A stretch of 64,000 nucleotides of DNA from Micromonospora sp. MP36 (GTDB taxonomy: Bacteria > Actinomycetota > Actinomycetes > Mycobacteriales > Micromonosporaceae): NCBI RefSeq assembly GCF_008119785.1, contig NZ_VSFA01000017.1, forward strand, positions 1 through 64,000. Reading direction: 5' to 3'. The first letter of the stretch is position 1, and each line of letters starts with the position of its first letter. The notes under the pieces are model-generated. The model made no database searches and was not told where the DNA came from. It saw only the letters and a program-made list of their open reading frames with translations. A program made the position numbers and the translations under genes. Shown here piece after piece: positions 42,847-51,586 of the stretch.

Positions 42847-44028
42847 ATGATGAGGTTGAGTCTTCCGCGGGTGCTGATGGTGCTGACCGGCGCGTTGCTG
42901 CTGACGTACGCGTTCGCCATCGCACCGACCACCGCGTCCGAAGGCCGGGAGGACGGCCCGGCCGGCCGGCTGGTGCGGGCCGAGCCGGGTAGGCCGGCGC
43001 CCGCCGAGGCCAAGGCAATGGCGACGGACGCACCGGTCCCGCCGCCGCGCCCGGCTGCGGAACTCTTCCCGCCGCCCGGCAAGGCGTTCATCGGGCTGAT
43101 GACCGAGAAGGGCCCGCACGACTTCACCGCGACGAACATGTTCGCGGCGGCCGCTAAGCACGAGCCGCAGGTGATGCTCTTCAGCTCCGGGTGGGCGGCC
43201 GACACGTTCGACCGGACGCTCTTCGACCGGATCAGTGAGCGCGGCATGCTGCCGATGCTGGGCTGGGAACCCTGGGACTACCTGGTGGACCAGGCGGCCC
43301 GCGAGAAGAACCTGCCCTCCCGCGATATCGACAAGATCCGGTCCAACCAGCCGACCTACCGCCTGTCCCGCATCACGGGTGGGGACTTCGATCCCTACCT
43401 GCGCTCCTGGGCGGAAGGGATCAAGTCCCTCGGCTACCCGGTGGCCATCCGGTTCGCCCACGAGATGAACGGCGACTGGTACCCGTGGTCCGAGGCGACC
43501 AACGGCAACCGGCCCGGCGAGTACGTCCAGGCGTGGCGCCACGTACATGACCTGTTCCGGGCCGTCGGAGCCACCAACGTCATCTGGGTCTGGAGCCCGA
43601 ACGCCCGATGGGACAAGTCCACCGTGAAACTGTCCGACGTCTACCCGGGCGACGACTACGTCGACTGGGTGGGCGCCACCGGCTACTACGGCACAGGGGT
43701 CTTCACGGACTACCGGTCCTTCGACGCGATCTTCGGCCCCACCCTCACCGAGATCCGCGCGTTCAGCCGGAAACCGATGGTCATCACCGAGACCGGTGCC
43801 ACCGACGCGACCGGGCGCAAGGCCGAGTGGATCAAAGACGCCTTCCAGACGCTGCCCCGGTACAAGGACATCATCGGCCTCATCTGGTTCGAGGTGAACA
43901 AGGAACTCGACTGGCGGGTCGCCAGTTCCCCGGCCGTGGCGAAGGCGTTTGCCGACGCGGTCGCGGACCCTCGCTACCAGTTCGCCTGGTCGCCGGACTC
44001 GCTCCCGCGTACCACGGTCGACAACTAG
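42847..44028 (+). CDS. GH26-like glycoside hydrolase, copy 2
   Basis: A 393-residue paralogue of copy 1, starting at ATG 42847 (or 42850), 17 bp after its stop. The signal-anchor RVLMVLTGALLLTYAFAIAP is nearly the same. The catalytic pair is Glu206 (IRFAHEMNGDWYPW) and Glu315 (VITETGATDATGR). A long central part including AAKHEPQVMLFSSGWAADTF is almost identical to copy 1 at both protein and DNA level, whereas the linker after the signal has diverged. This indicates recent tandem duplication with the linker under weak constraint. It sits in the same transcription unit. Confidence 0.9.
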   Translation: MMRLSLPRVLMVLTGALLLTYAFAIAPTTASEGREDGPAGRLVRAEPGRPAPAEAKAMATDAPVPPPRPAAELFPPPGKAFIGLMTEKGPHDFTATNMFAAAAKHEPQVMLFSSGWAADTFDRTLFDRISERGMLPMLGWEPWDYLVDQAAREKNLPSRDIDKIRSNQPTYRLSRITGGDFDPYLRSWAEGIKSLGYPVAIRFAHEMNGDWYPWSEATNGNRPGEYVQAWRHVHDLFRAVGATNVIWVWSPNARWDKSTVKLSDVYPGDDYVDWVGATGYYGTGVFTDYRSFDAIFGPTLTEIRAFSRKPMVITETGATDATGRKAEWIKDAFQTLPRYKDIIGLIWFEVNKELDWRVASSPAVAKAFADAVADPRYQFAWSPDSLPRTTVDN

Positions 44029-44059
44029 ACGTGCGCAGCACCGAGAACGGGGAAGTGCC

Positions 44060-45244
44060 ATGGTAAGGCTGACCGCTCCACGGGTCGTGACGGTGTTGAT
44101 CGGCACGTTGCTGCTGACCTACGCCTTCGCCGTCGCGCCGGCCACGACGTCCGGAACCCGGGACGAGCCGACGTCCGACCGGCTTGCGAAGACCGAACAG
44201 CGGGACTCGGTGGTGACCGCCGAAGCCAATTCGGTGGCGACGGATCCACCGATCGAGCCGCCCCGACCGGCGGTGGAGATCTTCCCGCCGGCGGGAAAGG
44301 CGTTCATCGGGGCCTTCACCCAGAAGGGCCCGTACGACTTCACCGCGCTGGACACCTTCACGACGGCCGCGAAACACCAGCCGCAGGTGATGCTCTTCAG
44401 CTCCGGGTGGGCGGCCGACACGTTCGACCGGATGCCCTTCGACCAGATCAAGGACCGGGGCATGCTGCCGATGCTGGGCTGGGAACCCTGGGACTACCGG
44501 TTGGACGAAACGGCCCGCCGGAAGCGGTTGCCCGCCCGCCAGATCGACAAGATCCGGTCCAACCAGCCGGCCTACCGCCTGTCCCGCATCACGCGCGGGG
44601 ACTTCGATCCCTACCTGCGCTCCTGGGCGGAAGGCATCAAGTCCCTCGGCTACCCGGTGGCCATCCGGTTCGCGCACGAGATGAACGGCGACTGGTACCC
44701 GTGGTGCGCGAAGGCCAACGGCAACCGGCCGGGCGACTACGTCAAGGCGTGGCGCCACGTGCATGACCTGTTCCAGGCCGTCGGAGCCACCAACGTCATC
44801 TGGGTCTGGAGCCCGAACGCCCGATGGAGCAGGTCGACCGTGAAACTCTCCGAGGTCTACCCGGGCGACGACTACGTCGACTGGGTGGGCGCCACCGGCT
44901 ACTACGGCACCGGCGCCTTCTCCCGCTACCGCTCCTTCGACGCGATCTTCAACCCCACCATCGCAGAGATCCGCGCCTTCACCAGGAAGCCGATGGTCAT
45001 CACCGAGACCGGCGCCTCGGACGGCCACAAGCGCAAGGCCGAGTGGATCAGGCAGGCCTTCCAGGTGCTGCCCCGGCACAAGGACATCATCGGCCTCATC
45101 TGGTTCGAGGTGGACAAGGAACTGGACTGGCGCGTCGTTAGCTCTCCGGCCTCGGCGGCGGCCTTCGCCAAGGCGGTCGCCAACCCCCGATACCAGTTCA
45201 GCTGGTCCCCGGACATGGTCCCGCGTACCGGACTGGACGGTTAG
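44060..45244 (+). CDS. GH26-like glycoside hydrolase, copy 3
   Basis: A 394-residue third paralogue, starting at ATG 44060 after GGGGAAG. Catalytic Glu207 (IRFAHEMNGDWYPW) and Glu316 (VITETGASDGHKR) are conserved. It is closer to copy 2 than copy 1 in the C-terminal half (VDWVGATGYYGTG in both), but it has diverged at the start of the catalytic domain, where copies 1 and 2 share MTEKGPHDFTATNM and copy 3 has FTQKGPYDFTALDT. This is the substrate-facing first loop, so specificity may differ. It ends the polysaccharide operon. Confidence 0.9.
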   Translation: MVRLTAPRVVTVLIGTLLLTYAFAVAPATTSGTRDEPTSDRLAKTEQRDSVVTAEANSVATDPPIEPPRPAVEIFPPAGKAFIGAFTQKGPYDFTALDTFTTAAKHQPQVMLFSSGWAADTFDRMPFDQIKDRGMLPMLGWEPWDYRLDETARRKRLPARQIDKIRSNQPAYRLSRITRGDFDPYLRSWAEGIKSLGYPVAIRFAHEMNGDWYPWCAKANGNRPGDYVKAWRHVHDLFQAVGATNVIWVWSPNARWSRSTVKLSEVYPGDDYVDWVGATGYYGTGAFSRYRSFDAIFNPTIAEIRAFTRKPMVITETGASDGHKRKAEWIRQAFQVLPRHKDIIGLIWFEVDKELDWRVVSSPASAAAFAKAVANPRYQFSWSPDMVPRTGLDG

Positions 45245-45294
45245 CTCGTCGGTCCCCGACGCTGCCGCCGCCACCCGACGGGCCGTCCCCACGG

Positions 45295-45333
45295 CGTCAC
45301 CGGTCGCGGACTTCCCGCCGCCGACCGGTGACG
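45295..45333 (+). terminator. Hairpin after the GH26 operon
   Basis: CGTCACCGGTCG (45295-45306) pairs perfectly with CGACCGGTGACG (45322-45333) across a 15-base loop. It lies 50 bp past the last GH26 stop and before the monooxygenase leader. Confidence 0.55.
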
Positions 45334-45443
45334 GCCGGTTGACGCGAACTCCGGCAGGGTGCGCAGGACGACGTCGTGGTGGTCCGGGCCCGCCGGCCTC
45401 GACAGGTCCACCGTCTCCCGCGTAGGCCGTCGAAGGAGACCTC

Positions 45444-47723
45444 ATGATCAGGACGATGGTCCGGATGCGCGCGCGTCCGGGGTGCGAACCCGCCGTGACG
45501 GCGGCGTGGCGCACGGCCGCCGGGCGGATCGCCGGCCTGGCCGGCAACCTCCGGCAGGAACTGCTGCTCGACGCCACCGACCCGCGCGTGTTCGTCGTCG
45601 TCACCGAGTGGGCCGACGAGTCGGCCCTGCACGACTACGAGAACGGGGCCGTCGCCGCGCGCTTCGCCGGCGCCGTCCGCCCGCTGGTCGAGCCGCCCGG
45701 ACCGGGCAGCTACCGGGTGATGCGCGACCCCGACGGCACGGGCTCGGCGATCTTCGTGGACGTCGAGGTCATCGTGCCGGCCGCCCGGCTCGCCGAGTTC
45801 GAGCGCGGGTACGCCGAAGTCCTCACCCGGATGGCCGGGATACCCGGGTACGTGCGCGAGGACCTGCTGCGCGAGCCCGACTCGGACGTCTTCCACATCT
45901 TCGCTGAATGGAACAGCGAAGCCGAGTTCTACCGCTGGATCGGCGACCCGGCACACGCCGAGCAGGAGGCCGGACCGATCGCACCGTTCCTTCTCGACTT
46001 CCGGCGCCGCCTCTTCCACGTCGCGGCCGAGTCCGGGAGCACATGGGCACCGAGTACGGGCAGGGAGGCCGACGTGGACAGGACAACAGACGTACTGGTC
46101 GTCGGGGCGGGGCCCACTGGGCTGACCGCCGCCGTCGAGCTGGCCCGGCGCGGCATCGAGTGCCGGGTGATCGACAAGCTGGCCACCCCGCCCGGGCAGG
46201 CGGACAAGGCGATCGGCGTGCACTGCCGCACGATGGAGCTCTGGGAGGACCAGGGCATCGTGCGGGAGGCCATGGACGCCGGGATCTGGCTGACCGGCAA
46301 CATGGTGTTCGTCAACGGTGTGGAGACCCACCGGATGAGCTGGGAGCTGCCCGAGCTGCCGTACGCGCACCTCGGCCTGCCCCAGTACGAGACCGAGCGC
46401 ATCCTCACCGAACGGCTCGCCACCCTCGGCGTACGCCCGCAGCGCGGCGCCGAGCTGGTCGAGTTCACCCAGGACGACGACGGCGTGCTGGCCACGGTCG
46501 CGACCGCCGACGGCGGCCGGGAGACGGTCCGAGCGAAGTACCTGGTCGGCTGCGACGGCGCGCACAGCCGGGTCCGCGAACTGCTCGGGTTGACCTTCAC
46601 CGGCGGCCTCGGCCGGTTCCCGCAGCTGTTCATGCTCGGCGACGTCGACGTGGACTGGGACATGCCCGACGGCCACCTGCTCCGGTTCCTGCACGAGACC
46701 GACGGCCGGATGGACGGGATGCTGGTCTGCGTCCCGCTGCGCGGCGAGGCCCGGTACCGGATCGCCACGCTCGCGCCACCCCGGTTCTTCGCCCAGACCG
46801 GCGGCCAGGACGCCCCGCCCGGGTTCAGCGAGGAGCTGGCCGCACCGACCCTCGCCGACGTCCAGGCCGCGCTCGACCACCTGGCACCGCCCGGCACCCG
46901 GGCGTCGAACCTGCGCTGGTCGTCGGTGTTCCGGATCAGCCACGGCATCGTCGACCGCTACCGCGACGGCCGGGTGTTCGTCGCCGGCGACGCGGCGCAC
47001 CTGCACCCGCCCGCCGGCGGCCAGGGCATGAACACCGGGATCCAGGACGCCTGGAACCTGGCCTGGAAGCTGGCCCTGGCGGTACGCGGACTCGCCGCGC
47101 CCGGGCTGCTCGACAGCTACGAGACCGAACGGCGCCCGGAGGGCGAGGAGATCGTCGGGCGCGCGGTCCGGATGGCCTTCACCGACGAGCTGGACCGCGA
47201 GGACCTGAAGCGCCAGTTCCTCCAGGAGATGTCCATGCTGCTCAGCTACGCGGACAGCCCGCTGGTCGGCGAGTGCCTGACCGATCCGGACGCGCTCCGC
47301 ACCGGCCCGCGGCCCGGCGACCGCGCCCCCGACGTCGCCGGCCTGCGCCGGCAGGGCGTCGGACACCCGCTGCGCCTGCGCGACCTCACCCGCGGCACCC
47401 GGCACACCCTGCTGGTGTACGCGGACGGCTCCGCCGACGAGGCGGCGCTGGCCACGGTGGAGAAGCTGTACGCCGAAGTCCGCGGCCAGACGGCCGGGGA
47501 GGTCGACGGGTACCTGCTGCTCAGCCCGGACGTCCCCGCGCCGCGGCTGCTCGCGCCGCCGGTGGTCCGCGACGACGACGGCGGGTTCCGCGCCACGTAC
47601 GGCGTCACCGGCACCGCCCTGTACCTGATCCGCCCGGACGGGCACGTCGGGTTCCGCAGCCAGCCGATCGACGCCGACGCGCTCCGCAAGCACCTGCACC
47701 TGGTCTTCGGCGGTGCGAAGTGA
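45444..47723 (+). CDS. ABM-ABM-FAD aromatic monooxygenase fusion
   Basis: A 759-residue cytoplasmic enzyme. Residues 1-90 and about 95-190 are two antibiotic-biosynthesis-monooxygenase (ABM) ferredoxin-like domains (MIRTMVRMRARPGCEPAVTA; AIFVDVEVIVPAARLAEFER). A flavin hydroxylase of the PgaE/RdmE class follows: dinucleotide motif VLVVGAGPTGLTAAVELARR, VGCDGAHSRVRELLG (DG motif) and VFVAGDAAHLHPPAGGQGMN (GD motif), with a C-terminal thioredoxin-like domain (TLLVYADGS). Such enzymes oxygenate polycyclic aromatic polyketides. Both ABM domains on one flavoenzyme is uncommon. GAAGGAGAC precedes ATG 45444. Its stop overlaps the next gene by 4 bp. Confidence 0.9.
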   Translation: MIRTMVRMRARPGCEPAVTAAWRTAAGRIAGLAGNLRQELLLDATDPRVFVVVTEWADESALHDYENGAVAARFAGAVRPLVEPPGPGSYRVMRDPDGTGSAIFVDVEVIVPAARLAEFERGYAEVLTRMAGIPGYVREDLLREPDSDVFHIFAEWNSEAEFYRWIGDPAHAEQEAGPIAPFLLDFRRRLFHVAAESGSTWAPSTGREADVDRTTDVLVVGAGPTGLTAAVELARRGIECRVIDKLATPPGQADKAIGVHCRTMELWEDQGIVREAMDAGIWLTGNMVFVNGVETHRMSWELPELPYAHLGLPQYETERILTERLATLGVRPQRGAELVEFTQDDDGVLATVATADGGRETVRAKYLVGCDGAHSRVRELLGLTFTGGLGRFPQLFMLGDVDVDWDMPDGHLLRFLHETDGRMDGMLVCVPLRGEARYRIATLAPPRFFAQTGGQDAPPGFSEELAAPTLADVQAALDHLAPPGTRASNLRWSSVFRISHGIVDRYRDGRVFVAGDAAHLHPPAGGQGMNTGIQDAWNLAWKLALAVRGLAAPGLLDSYETERRPEGEEIVGRAVRMAFTDELDREDLKRQFLQEMSMLLSYADSPLVGECLTDPDALRTGPRPGDRAPDVAGLRRQGVGHPLRLRDLTRGTRHTLLVYADGSADEAALATVEKLYAEVRGQTAGEVDGYLLLSPDVPAPRLLAPPVVRDDDGGFRATYGVTGTALYLIRPDGHVGFRSQPIDADALRKHLHLVFGGAK

Positions 47724-48040
47724 CCAGGGTGCGCACGGTGCTCGCGATGCGGACCAAGGAGGGCTGCGAGGACCGTTTCGAGGCGGAGTGGCTCTCGGCC
47801 GCCGAGGAGATCCGCACGCTGGACGGCTGCCTGCACCAGGACCTGGTCCGCGACGCCGACGACCCACGCAGCTATCTGATCATCAGCGACTGGGCCGACC
47901 GGGAACGGTTGGACGCCTTCGGCCGCAGCGAGCACCGCGACCGGCTCCTGCGCATGATCCGTGAGCTGCGCGAATCCGCGCAACGGCACACCTATCAGGT
48001 GCTGCACAGCGTAGGCAGCGAGCTTGAGGAGACGAGATGA
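47720..48040 (+). CDS. ABM-domain monooxygenase-like protein
   Basis: A 106-residue single ABM domain (RVRTVLAMRTKEGCEDRFEA, then YLIISDWADRERLDAF), the fold of cofactor-free quinone-forming monooxygenases such as ActVA-orf6 and TcmH. It would act on an anthrone or phenolic polyketide intermediate. It starts at GTG 47720 inside the upstream stop and its own stop overlaps the P450 start (ATGA), so three genes are coupled. It is the third ABM unit in this operon. Active-site Trp (SDWAD) is kept. Confidence 0.85.
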   Translation: MTRVRTVLAMRTKEGCEDRFEAEWLSAAEEIRTLDGCLHQDLVRDADDPRSYLIISDWADRERLDAFGRSEHRDRLLRMIRELRESAQRHTYQVLHSVGSELEETR

Positions 48041-49263
48041 CCGAGCAGGCCGTACCCGCGTCGGAGTTCTACACCGACGAGTTCGCCGCCGACCCGTATC
48101 CCAGCTTCGCGCGGCTACGGACCGACCGGCCCGTGTGTCCGGTCAGCTCGCCCCGCTTCGACCAGTACCTGATCACCAGGTACGACGACGCCAAGACTGC
48201 GCTGACCGACCCGCGGCTGTCCAAGGACCTCTACGGCCCCGGGCAGCACTACCTGCGGCTCTTCGGGCCGAACTCCGAGGGGCTGAACAAGAACATGCTC
48301 AACTCCGACCCGCCGGAGCACACCCGGCTGCGCCGGATCATCTCGCAGGCGTTCGCGCCGCGCCGGATCGAGGCGCTGCGGCCGCGGGTGGCGCAGATCG
48401 TGGACGGCCTGCTCGACAAGATCGTCCCGCAGGGTCAGGCCGAGTTGATGCACGAATTCGCGATCCCGCTGCCGATGATGGTGATCTGCGAGCTGCTCGG
48501 CATCCCCGCAGCCGACCACGCGCAGGTGCTCGACTGGACCCAGGTGATCCGCACCTCCGGGTCCTCCCGCCGCCCTCCGCAGGAGGAGCGGGCGGCCGTG
48601 CAGGAGGCCCAGCTGAAGCTGCCCGACTACCTCTTCGACCTCATGCAGGCCAAACGGGCGCACCCGGCCGACGCCATCATCGGCGCGCTGATCGACTCCT
48701 GTGACCGCGAGGGGGCGCTGTCCGAGGCGGAACTGGTCACCACCACGTTCCTGTTGCTGTTCGCCGGGCATCAGACGACCGCGGACTTCCTCGGCAACGC
48801 CACGCTGGCCCTGTTGAACCATCCCGAGCAGCTCGAACTGCTGCGTACCACGCCGCAGTTGCTGCCGGCGGCGATCGAGGAGCTGCTCCGGTTCGACGGC
48901 CCGTTGCCGGTGGCCAGCCCGCGGATCGCCACCGAGGACGTCGAGTACGACGGGATGTGCATCCCGCGCGGATCGATCGTCGGAGTGGTGATCAACTCGG
49001 CCAACCACGACCCGGCGCACTTCGCCGACCCCGATCAGCTGGACGTGCGGCGGGTGCGCGGCCCGCACCTCGGCTTCGGTCACGGCGTCCACTACTGCCT
49101 GGGCGTCTCGCTGGCCCGGATGGAGGCGCAGATCGGCCTCGGGGCGCTGCTGCGCCGGTTGCCCGGACTGCGGCTCGCCGTGCCGCTCGCCGAGGTACGC
49201 CGGCTGCCGGCCGCGTCGCCGTTCCGGGGCCTGCTGGAACTTCCGGTCACCTTCTCCGCCTAG
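48037..49263 (+). CDS. Cytochrome P450
   Basis: A 408-residue soluble class I bacterial P450. The I-helix oxygen-binding motif is FAGHQTTADF (AGxxTT with His-Gln in place of the usual His/Glu-Glu/Asp), the K-helix has EELLRF (ExxR), and the haem loop is HLGFGHGVHYCLGVSLAR with Cys354 as ligand. It requires ferredoxin and reductase, which are not in the window. It is coupled to the ABM gene by a 4-bp overlap and likely hydroxylates or couples an aromatic polyketide. SEFYTDEFAADPYPSFARLR at the N-terminus is typical of actinomycete secondary-metabolism P450s. Confidence 0.93.
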   Translation: MTEQAVPASEFYTDEFAADPYPSFARLRTDRPVCPVSSPRFDQYLITRYDDAKTALTDPRLSKDLYGPGQHYLRLFGPNSEGLNKNMLNSDPPEHTRLRRIISQAFAPRRIEALRPRVAQIVDGLLDKIVPQGQAELMHEFAIPLPMMVICELLGIPAADHAQVLDWTQVIRTSGSSRRPPQEERAAVQEAQLKLPDYLFDLMQAKRAHPADAIIGALIDSCDREGALSEAELVTTTFLLLFAGHQTTADFLGNATLALLNHPEQLELLRTTPQLLPAAIEELLRFDGPLPVASPRIATEDVEYDGMCIPRGSIVGVVINSANHDPAHFADPDQLDVRRVRGPHLGFGHGVHYCLGVSLARMEAQIGLGALLRRLPGLRLAVPLAEVRRLPAASPFRGLLELPVTFSA

Positions 49264-49317
49264 CACCTCCGCGTCCTCGTACGCCCCCGCCACATCCCAT
49301 CCACCCAAGGAGCAGCC

Positions 49318-49980
49318 ATGGTCTTCCGGAACGTGATCGTCTGCCGCATGGTCCCCGGCAGCGAGAAAATCGTCGGCGACGTCTTCGGCCACTACGACAA
49401 AACCACCCGGCCGCAGGACCTCGGCGTCATCGGGCGGATCCTGCTGTCGCACCACGACCTCTACCTCCACGTCATCGAACGCAAGCAGGACCCGAAGGTG
49501 TCCGGCCAGACCCGCGGGCTGCCCGCGTTCCAGCAGATCGCCGAGGCCATCGCCCCCTACGTGACGCCGTACCCGAGGTACTGGACGAACCCGTCCGACT
49601 CGGTGGCGAAGGAGTTCTACCGGTGGGTGCCGGACGGGAAGGAACCCGAGGACACCACGCTGACCGTGATCGTGGGCCGGATCAAGCCCGGCGCCGAGCC
49701 CGACGTGGCGCGCGTCTTCGCCGAGTCCGACGCCGGCCCGCTCCCCGCCGAGCTGGGGGTCACCGGCCGCTGGCTGTACGCGATCGACGACGTCTACGTG
49801 CACCTGCTGGAGCAGGACGCGTCGCTCGCCGAGGCCACGCGGCACAACCACGACAAGCCGGCGTTCAGCAAGGTGATGGAGGATCTCAGCCCATACATCA
49901 GCCCGTACCGTCCGGACCTGTGGCGCGGGCCGCAGGACTCGGTGGCCAAGCCGTACTACCGCTGGCGCGCGGAGGACTGA
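49318..49980 (+). CDS. Duplicated TcmI-type polyketide cyclase
   Basis: A 220-residue protein made of two TcmI-like halves. The first is RNVIVCRMVPGSEKIVGDVF, then LYLHVIERKQDP, ending WTNPSDSVAKEFYRW. The second is TVIVGRIKPGAEPDVARVF, then VYVHLLEQDASL, ending RGPQDSVAKPYYRW. Single TcmI cyclases are about 110 residues and dimerise, so this is a built-in dimer from tandem duplication. The family closes later rings of pentangular or tetracenomycin-like polyketides. The fourth gene of the unit follows the P450 after 54 bp, with AAGGAGCAGCC before ATG 49318. One half may have lost activity; I cannot tell which. Confidence 0.88.
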   Translation: MVFRNVIVCRMVPGSEKIVGDVFGHYDKTTRPQDLGVIGRILLSHHDLYLHVIERKQDPKVSGQTRGLPAFQQIAEAIAPYVTPYPRYWTNPSDSVAKEFYRWVPDGKEPEDTTLTVIVGRIKPGAEPDVARVFAESDAGPLPAELGVTGRWLYAIDDVYVHLLEQDASLAEATRHNHDKPAFSKVMEDLSPYISPYRPDLWRGPQDSVAKPYYRWRAED

Positions 49981-49994
49981 GCGGCACGACCGCA

Positions 49995-50020
49995 GTGGGG
50001 GCGCCCGTGGGCGCCCCCAC
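49995..50020. terminator. Bidirectional terminator between convergent genes
   Basis: A perfect 12-bp stem (49995-50006 with 50009-50020) with a GT loop lies between the cyclase stop (49980) and the stop of the small minus-strand gene (50026). Confidence 0.75.
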
Positions 50021-50025
50021 CGTCG

Positions 50026-50193
50026 TCACTCGTCGACAACGGTGTCCGTCTCGCCGTCGTGCTGGAACCGGACGGGCTGGTGCTCATCGGGCCGTGGGTT
50101 CTGGGACGGGGTGTGGTGCGGGTCCCCGTCCGGGGAGAAGAGCACGTCGTCGGTCTTGTGGCTCTTCTCGCGATCCTCTTCCGGGTCCGTCAC
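50026..50193 (-). CDS. Small hydrophilic hypothetical protein
   Basis: A 55-residue, very polar and acidic protein: TDPEEDREKSHKTDDVLFSP, then repeated His/Pro/Asp residues and the ending ETDTVVDE. GTG 50193 is preceded by GAGGAG at a good distance, which supports a real gene. It contains no hydrophobic core and is probably disordered. The function is unknown. Confidence 0.5.
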   Translation of the reverse strand: MTDPEEDREKSHKTDDVLFSPDGDPHHTPSQNPRPDEHQPVRFQHDGETDTVVDE

Positions 50194-50321
50194 GTCGCGC
50201 TCCTCGCCAGCTGCGCCTCGCCTGTGTTCCCACCCTAGGTGGGCGGGCCGGGCCGCCGCAGGCTTTCCCCGCCGCCCCACCCGAACTGCCGAAACCGCCC
50301 CGAAGGTGCCTGCGATGCGGA

Positions 50322-50744
50322 ATGGTGAGTGCCGCAGCGAGCCGGGTGCGGGGGTGCGGGGTGCCGATCAGGGAGATCATCCAGCTGACCGGCGCGTTCC
50401 TGGACCTCGCCGGGGTGCTGGTCATCGCCGTGGGCGCCACCATGGCCACGGTCGTCTTCGCGCGCGGCTGGTGGCGGACCCGCCGGCTGATCGACGTCTA
50501 CCCGCCCTACCGGCAGGGCGTCGGACGGGCCATCCTGCTCGGCCTGGAGTTCCTGGTCGGCGGCGACATCATCCGTACCGTGGCGGTCTCGCCCACCTTC
50601 GCCAGCGTCGGCGTCCTGGCCCTGATCGTGCTGGTCCGGACCTTCCTCAGCATCTCGCTGGAGGTGGAACTCGCGGGCCGGTGGCCCTGGCAGGGCCGAA
50701 ATCCGGTGACCCGCCCGGACATCGGCTCCGGGCCGGCGCGGTAA
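50322..50744 (+). CDS. DUF1622 membrane protein
   Basis: A protein of 140 residues (ATG 50322) or 127 (GTG 50361) with three hydrophobic segments: IIQLTGAFLDLAGVLVIAVG, AILLGLEFLVGGDIIRTVAV and SVGVLALIVLVRTFLSISLE. LEFLVGGDIIRTV followed by VRTFLSISLEVE is the DUF1622 signature. The family is a small membrane protein of unknown role, often near stress genes. It is monocistronic. Confidence 0.85.
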   Translation: MVSAAASRVRGCGVPIREIIQLTGAFLDLAGVLVIAVGATMATVVFARGWWRTRRLIDVYPPYRQGVGRAILLGLEFLVGGDIIRTVAVSPTFASVGVLALIVLVRTFLSISLEVELAGRWPWQGRNPVTRPDIGSGPAR

Positions 50745-50833
50745 TTCCGGGCCGGCCCGGCGGAGCGGCACAGGGAGCCCCTTGACCTGCTGAAACCGGT
50801 CGCGAACTCCTGGCAGCCCACTCACCTTTTGCG

Positions 50834-51586
50834 CTATGAGCGCTTGGCCATGTCGCGCTCGCCACCAGGGATGGGTTGCCCGGTTGCGTCGAGCAGGGTG
50901 GCGATGATGCTCGTGGAGCGCTCGGGCACGTCGAAGGCGGCGTAGCGGGGCCCGTCCGGCCGCGCTGGCGTGGGCACCGTGGCGATTGTCTGGGTACCGG
51001 CGGCCGTGACAACCTTGATCGATCTCACGTTCGGGTGCATGGCCACCAGGTAGATCCGATCATCGGCGATATCGACGCGGCCCCACACGAAGCGCGTCGG
51101 GTCGGCCAACCAGGCGGACTCATCGACGCCACACGTCGTGTGGTCTGCTTCCCGAATGATGGGGTCCCCGTAGGCGATGCCCACGGTGTTCCACTCCTTG
51201 CCCACGGCGTTCTGGTCTTCGACCACGAGTTCGACGGCGGAAAGTGGCTGGCCACAGTCGTCAACCACCCGACCCGGAATCAGCCAGTAGCGCTCGCCGT
51301 GTGCGTCGCCGCTGAGCAGTGGGTTCTTCGGAGGAATCTGGTCGACGTACTCGGGGCCGAGAAGGAAACCCGCGGCGGTCAGCGGGATCACCAGGGCAGC
51401 CATGGCCAGAGCCACGCGGCGCCGGGTGCGTCGGGGCTTCCGCGCCGTTGCTGGCCTCTCCGACGCGGCCGGGCTTTCCGGCATGGCGGTCGCGACGCTG
51501 TGCAGGCTGCGGCGCAGCCGCCGGTCGAGGTCGGGCGGGGCCAGGGGCCTGCGTCCGGCGCGGCGCCGGATGAAAATCGTCTTCAT
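50834..51586 (-). CDS. Membrane partner of the ECF sigma factor (putative anti-sigma)
   Basis: A 250-residue bitopic protein: a basic, Pro/Ala-rich cytoplasmic N-terminus of about 58 residues ([20 protein letters not shown]), one transmembrane helix (VALAMAALVIPLTAAGFLLG), then a soluble extracytoplasmic domain with two Cys (VDDCGQPLS, TTCGVDE). The position right after, and 4-bp overlapping with, an ECF sigma gene is the classical anti-sigma arrangement. However, no HxxxCxxC zinc anti-sigma motif is visible in the N-terminus, so its mode of sigma binding would differ. An alternative is a sigma-controlled envelope protein. Confidence 0.65.
   Translation of the reverse strand: MKTIFIRRRAGRRPLAPPDLDRRLRRSLHSVATAMPESPAASERPATARKPRRTRRRVALAMAALVIPLTAAGFLLGPEYVDQIPPKNPLLSGDAHGERYWLIPGRVVDDCGQPLSAVELVVEDQNAVGKEWNTVGIAYGDPIIREADHTTCGVDESAWLADPTRFVWGRVDIADDRIYLVAMHPNVRSIKVVTAAGTQTIATVPTPARPDGPRYAAFDVPERSTSIIATLLDATGQPIPGGERDMAKRS

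Noticed and set aside
45444..49980. A complete type II polyketide cluster
   Set aside because: No ketosynthase, chain-length factor or acyl carrier protein is present between 38 and 64 kb, only tailoring enzymes.
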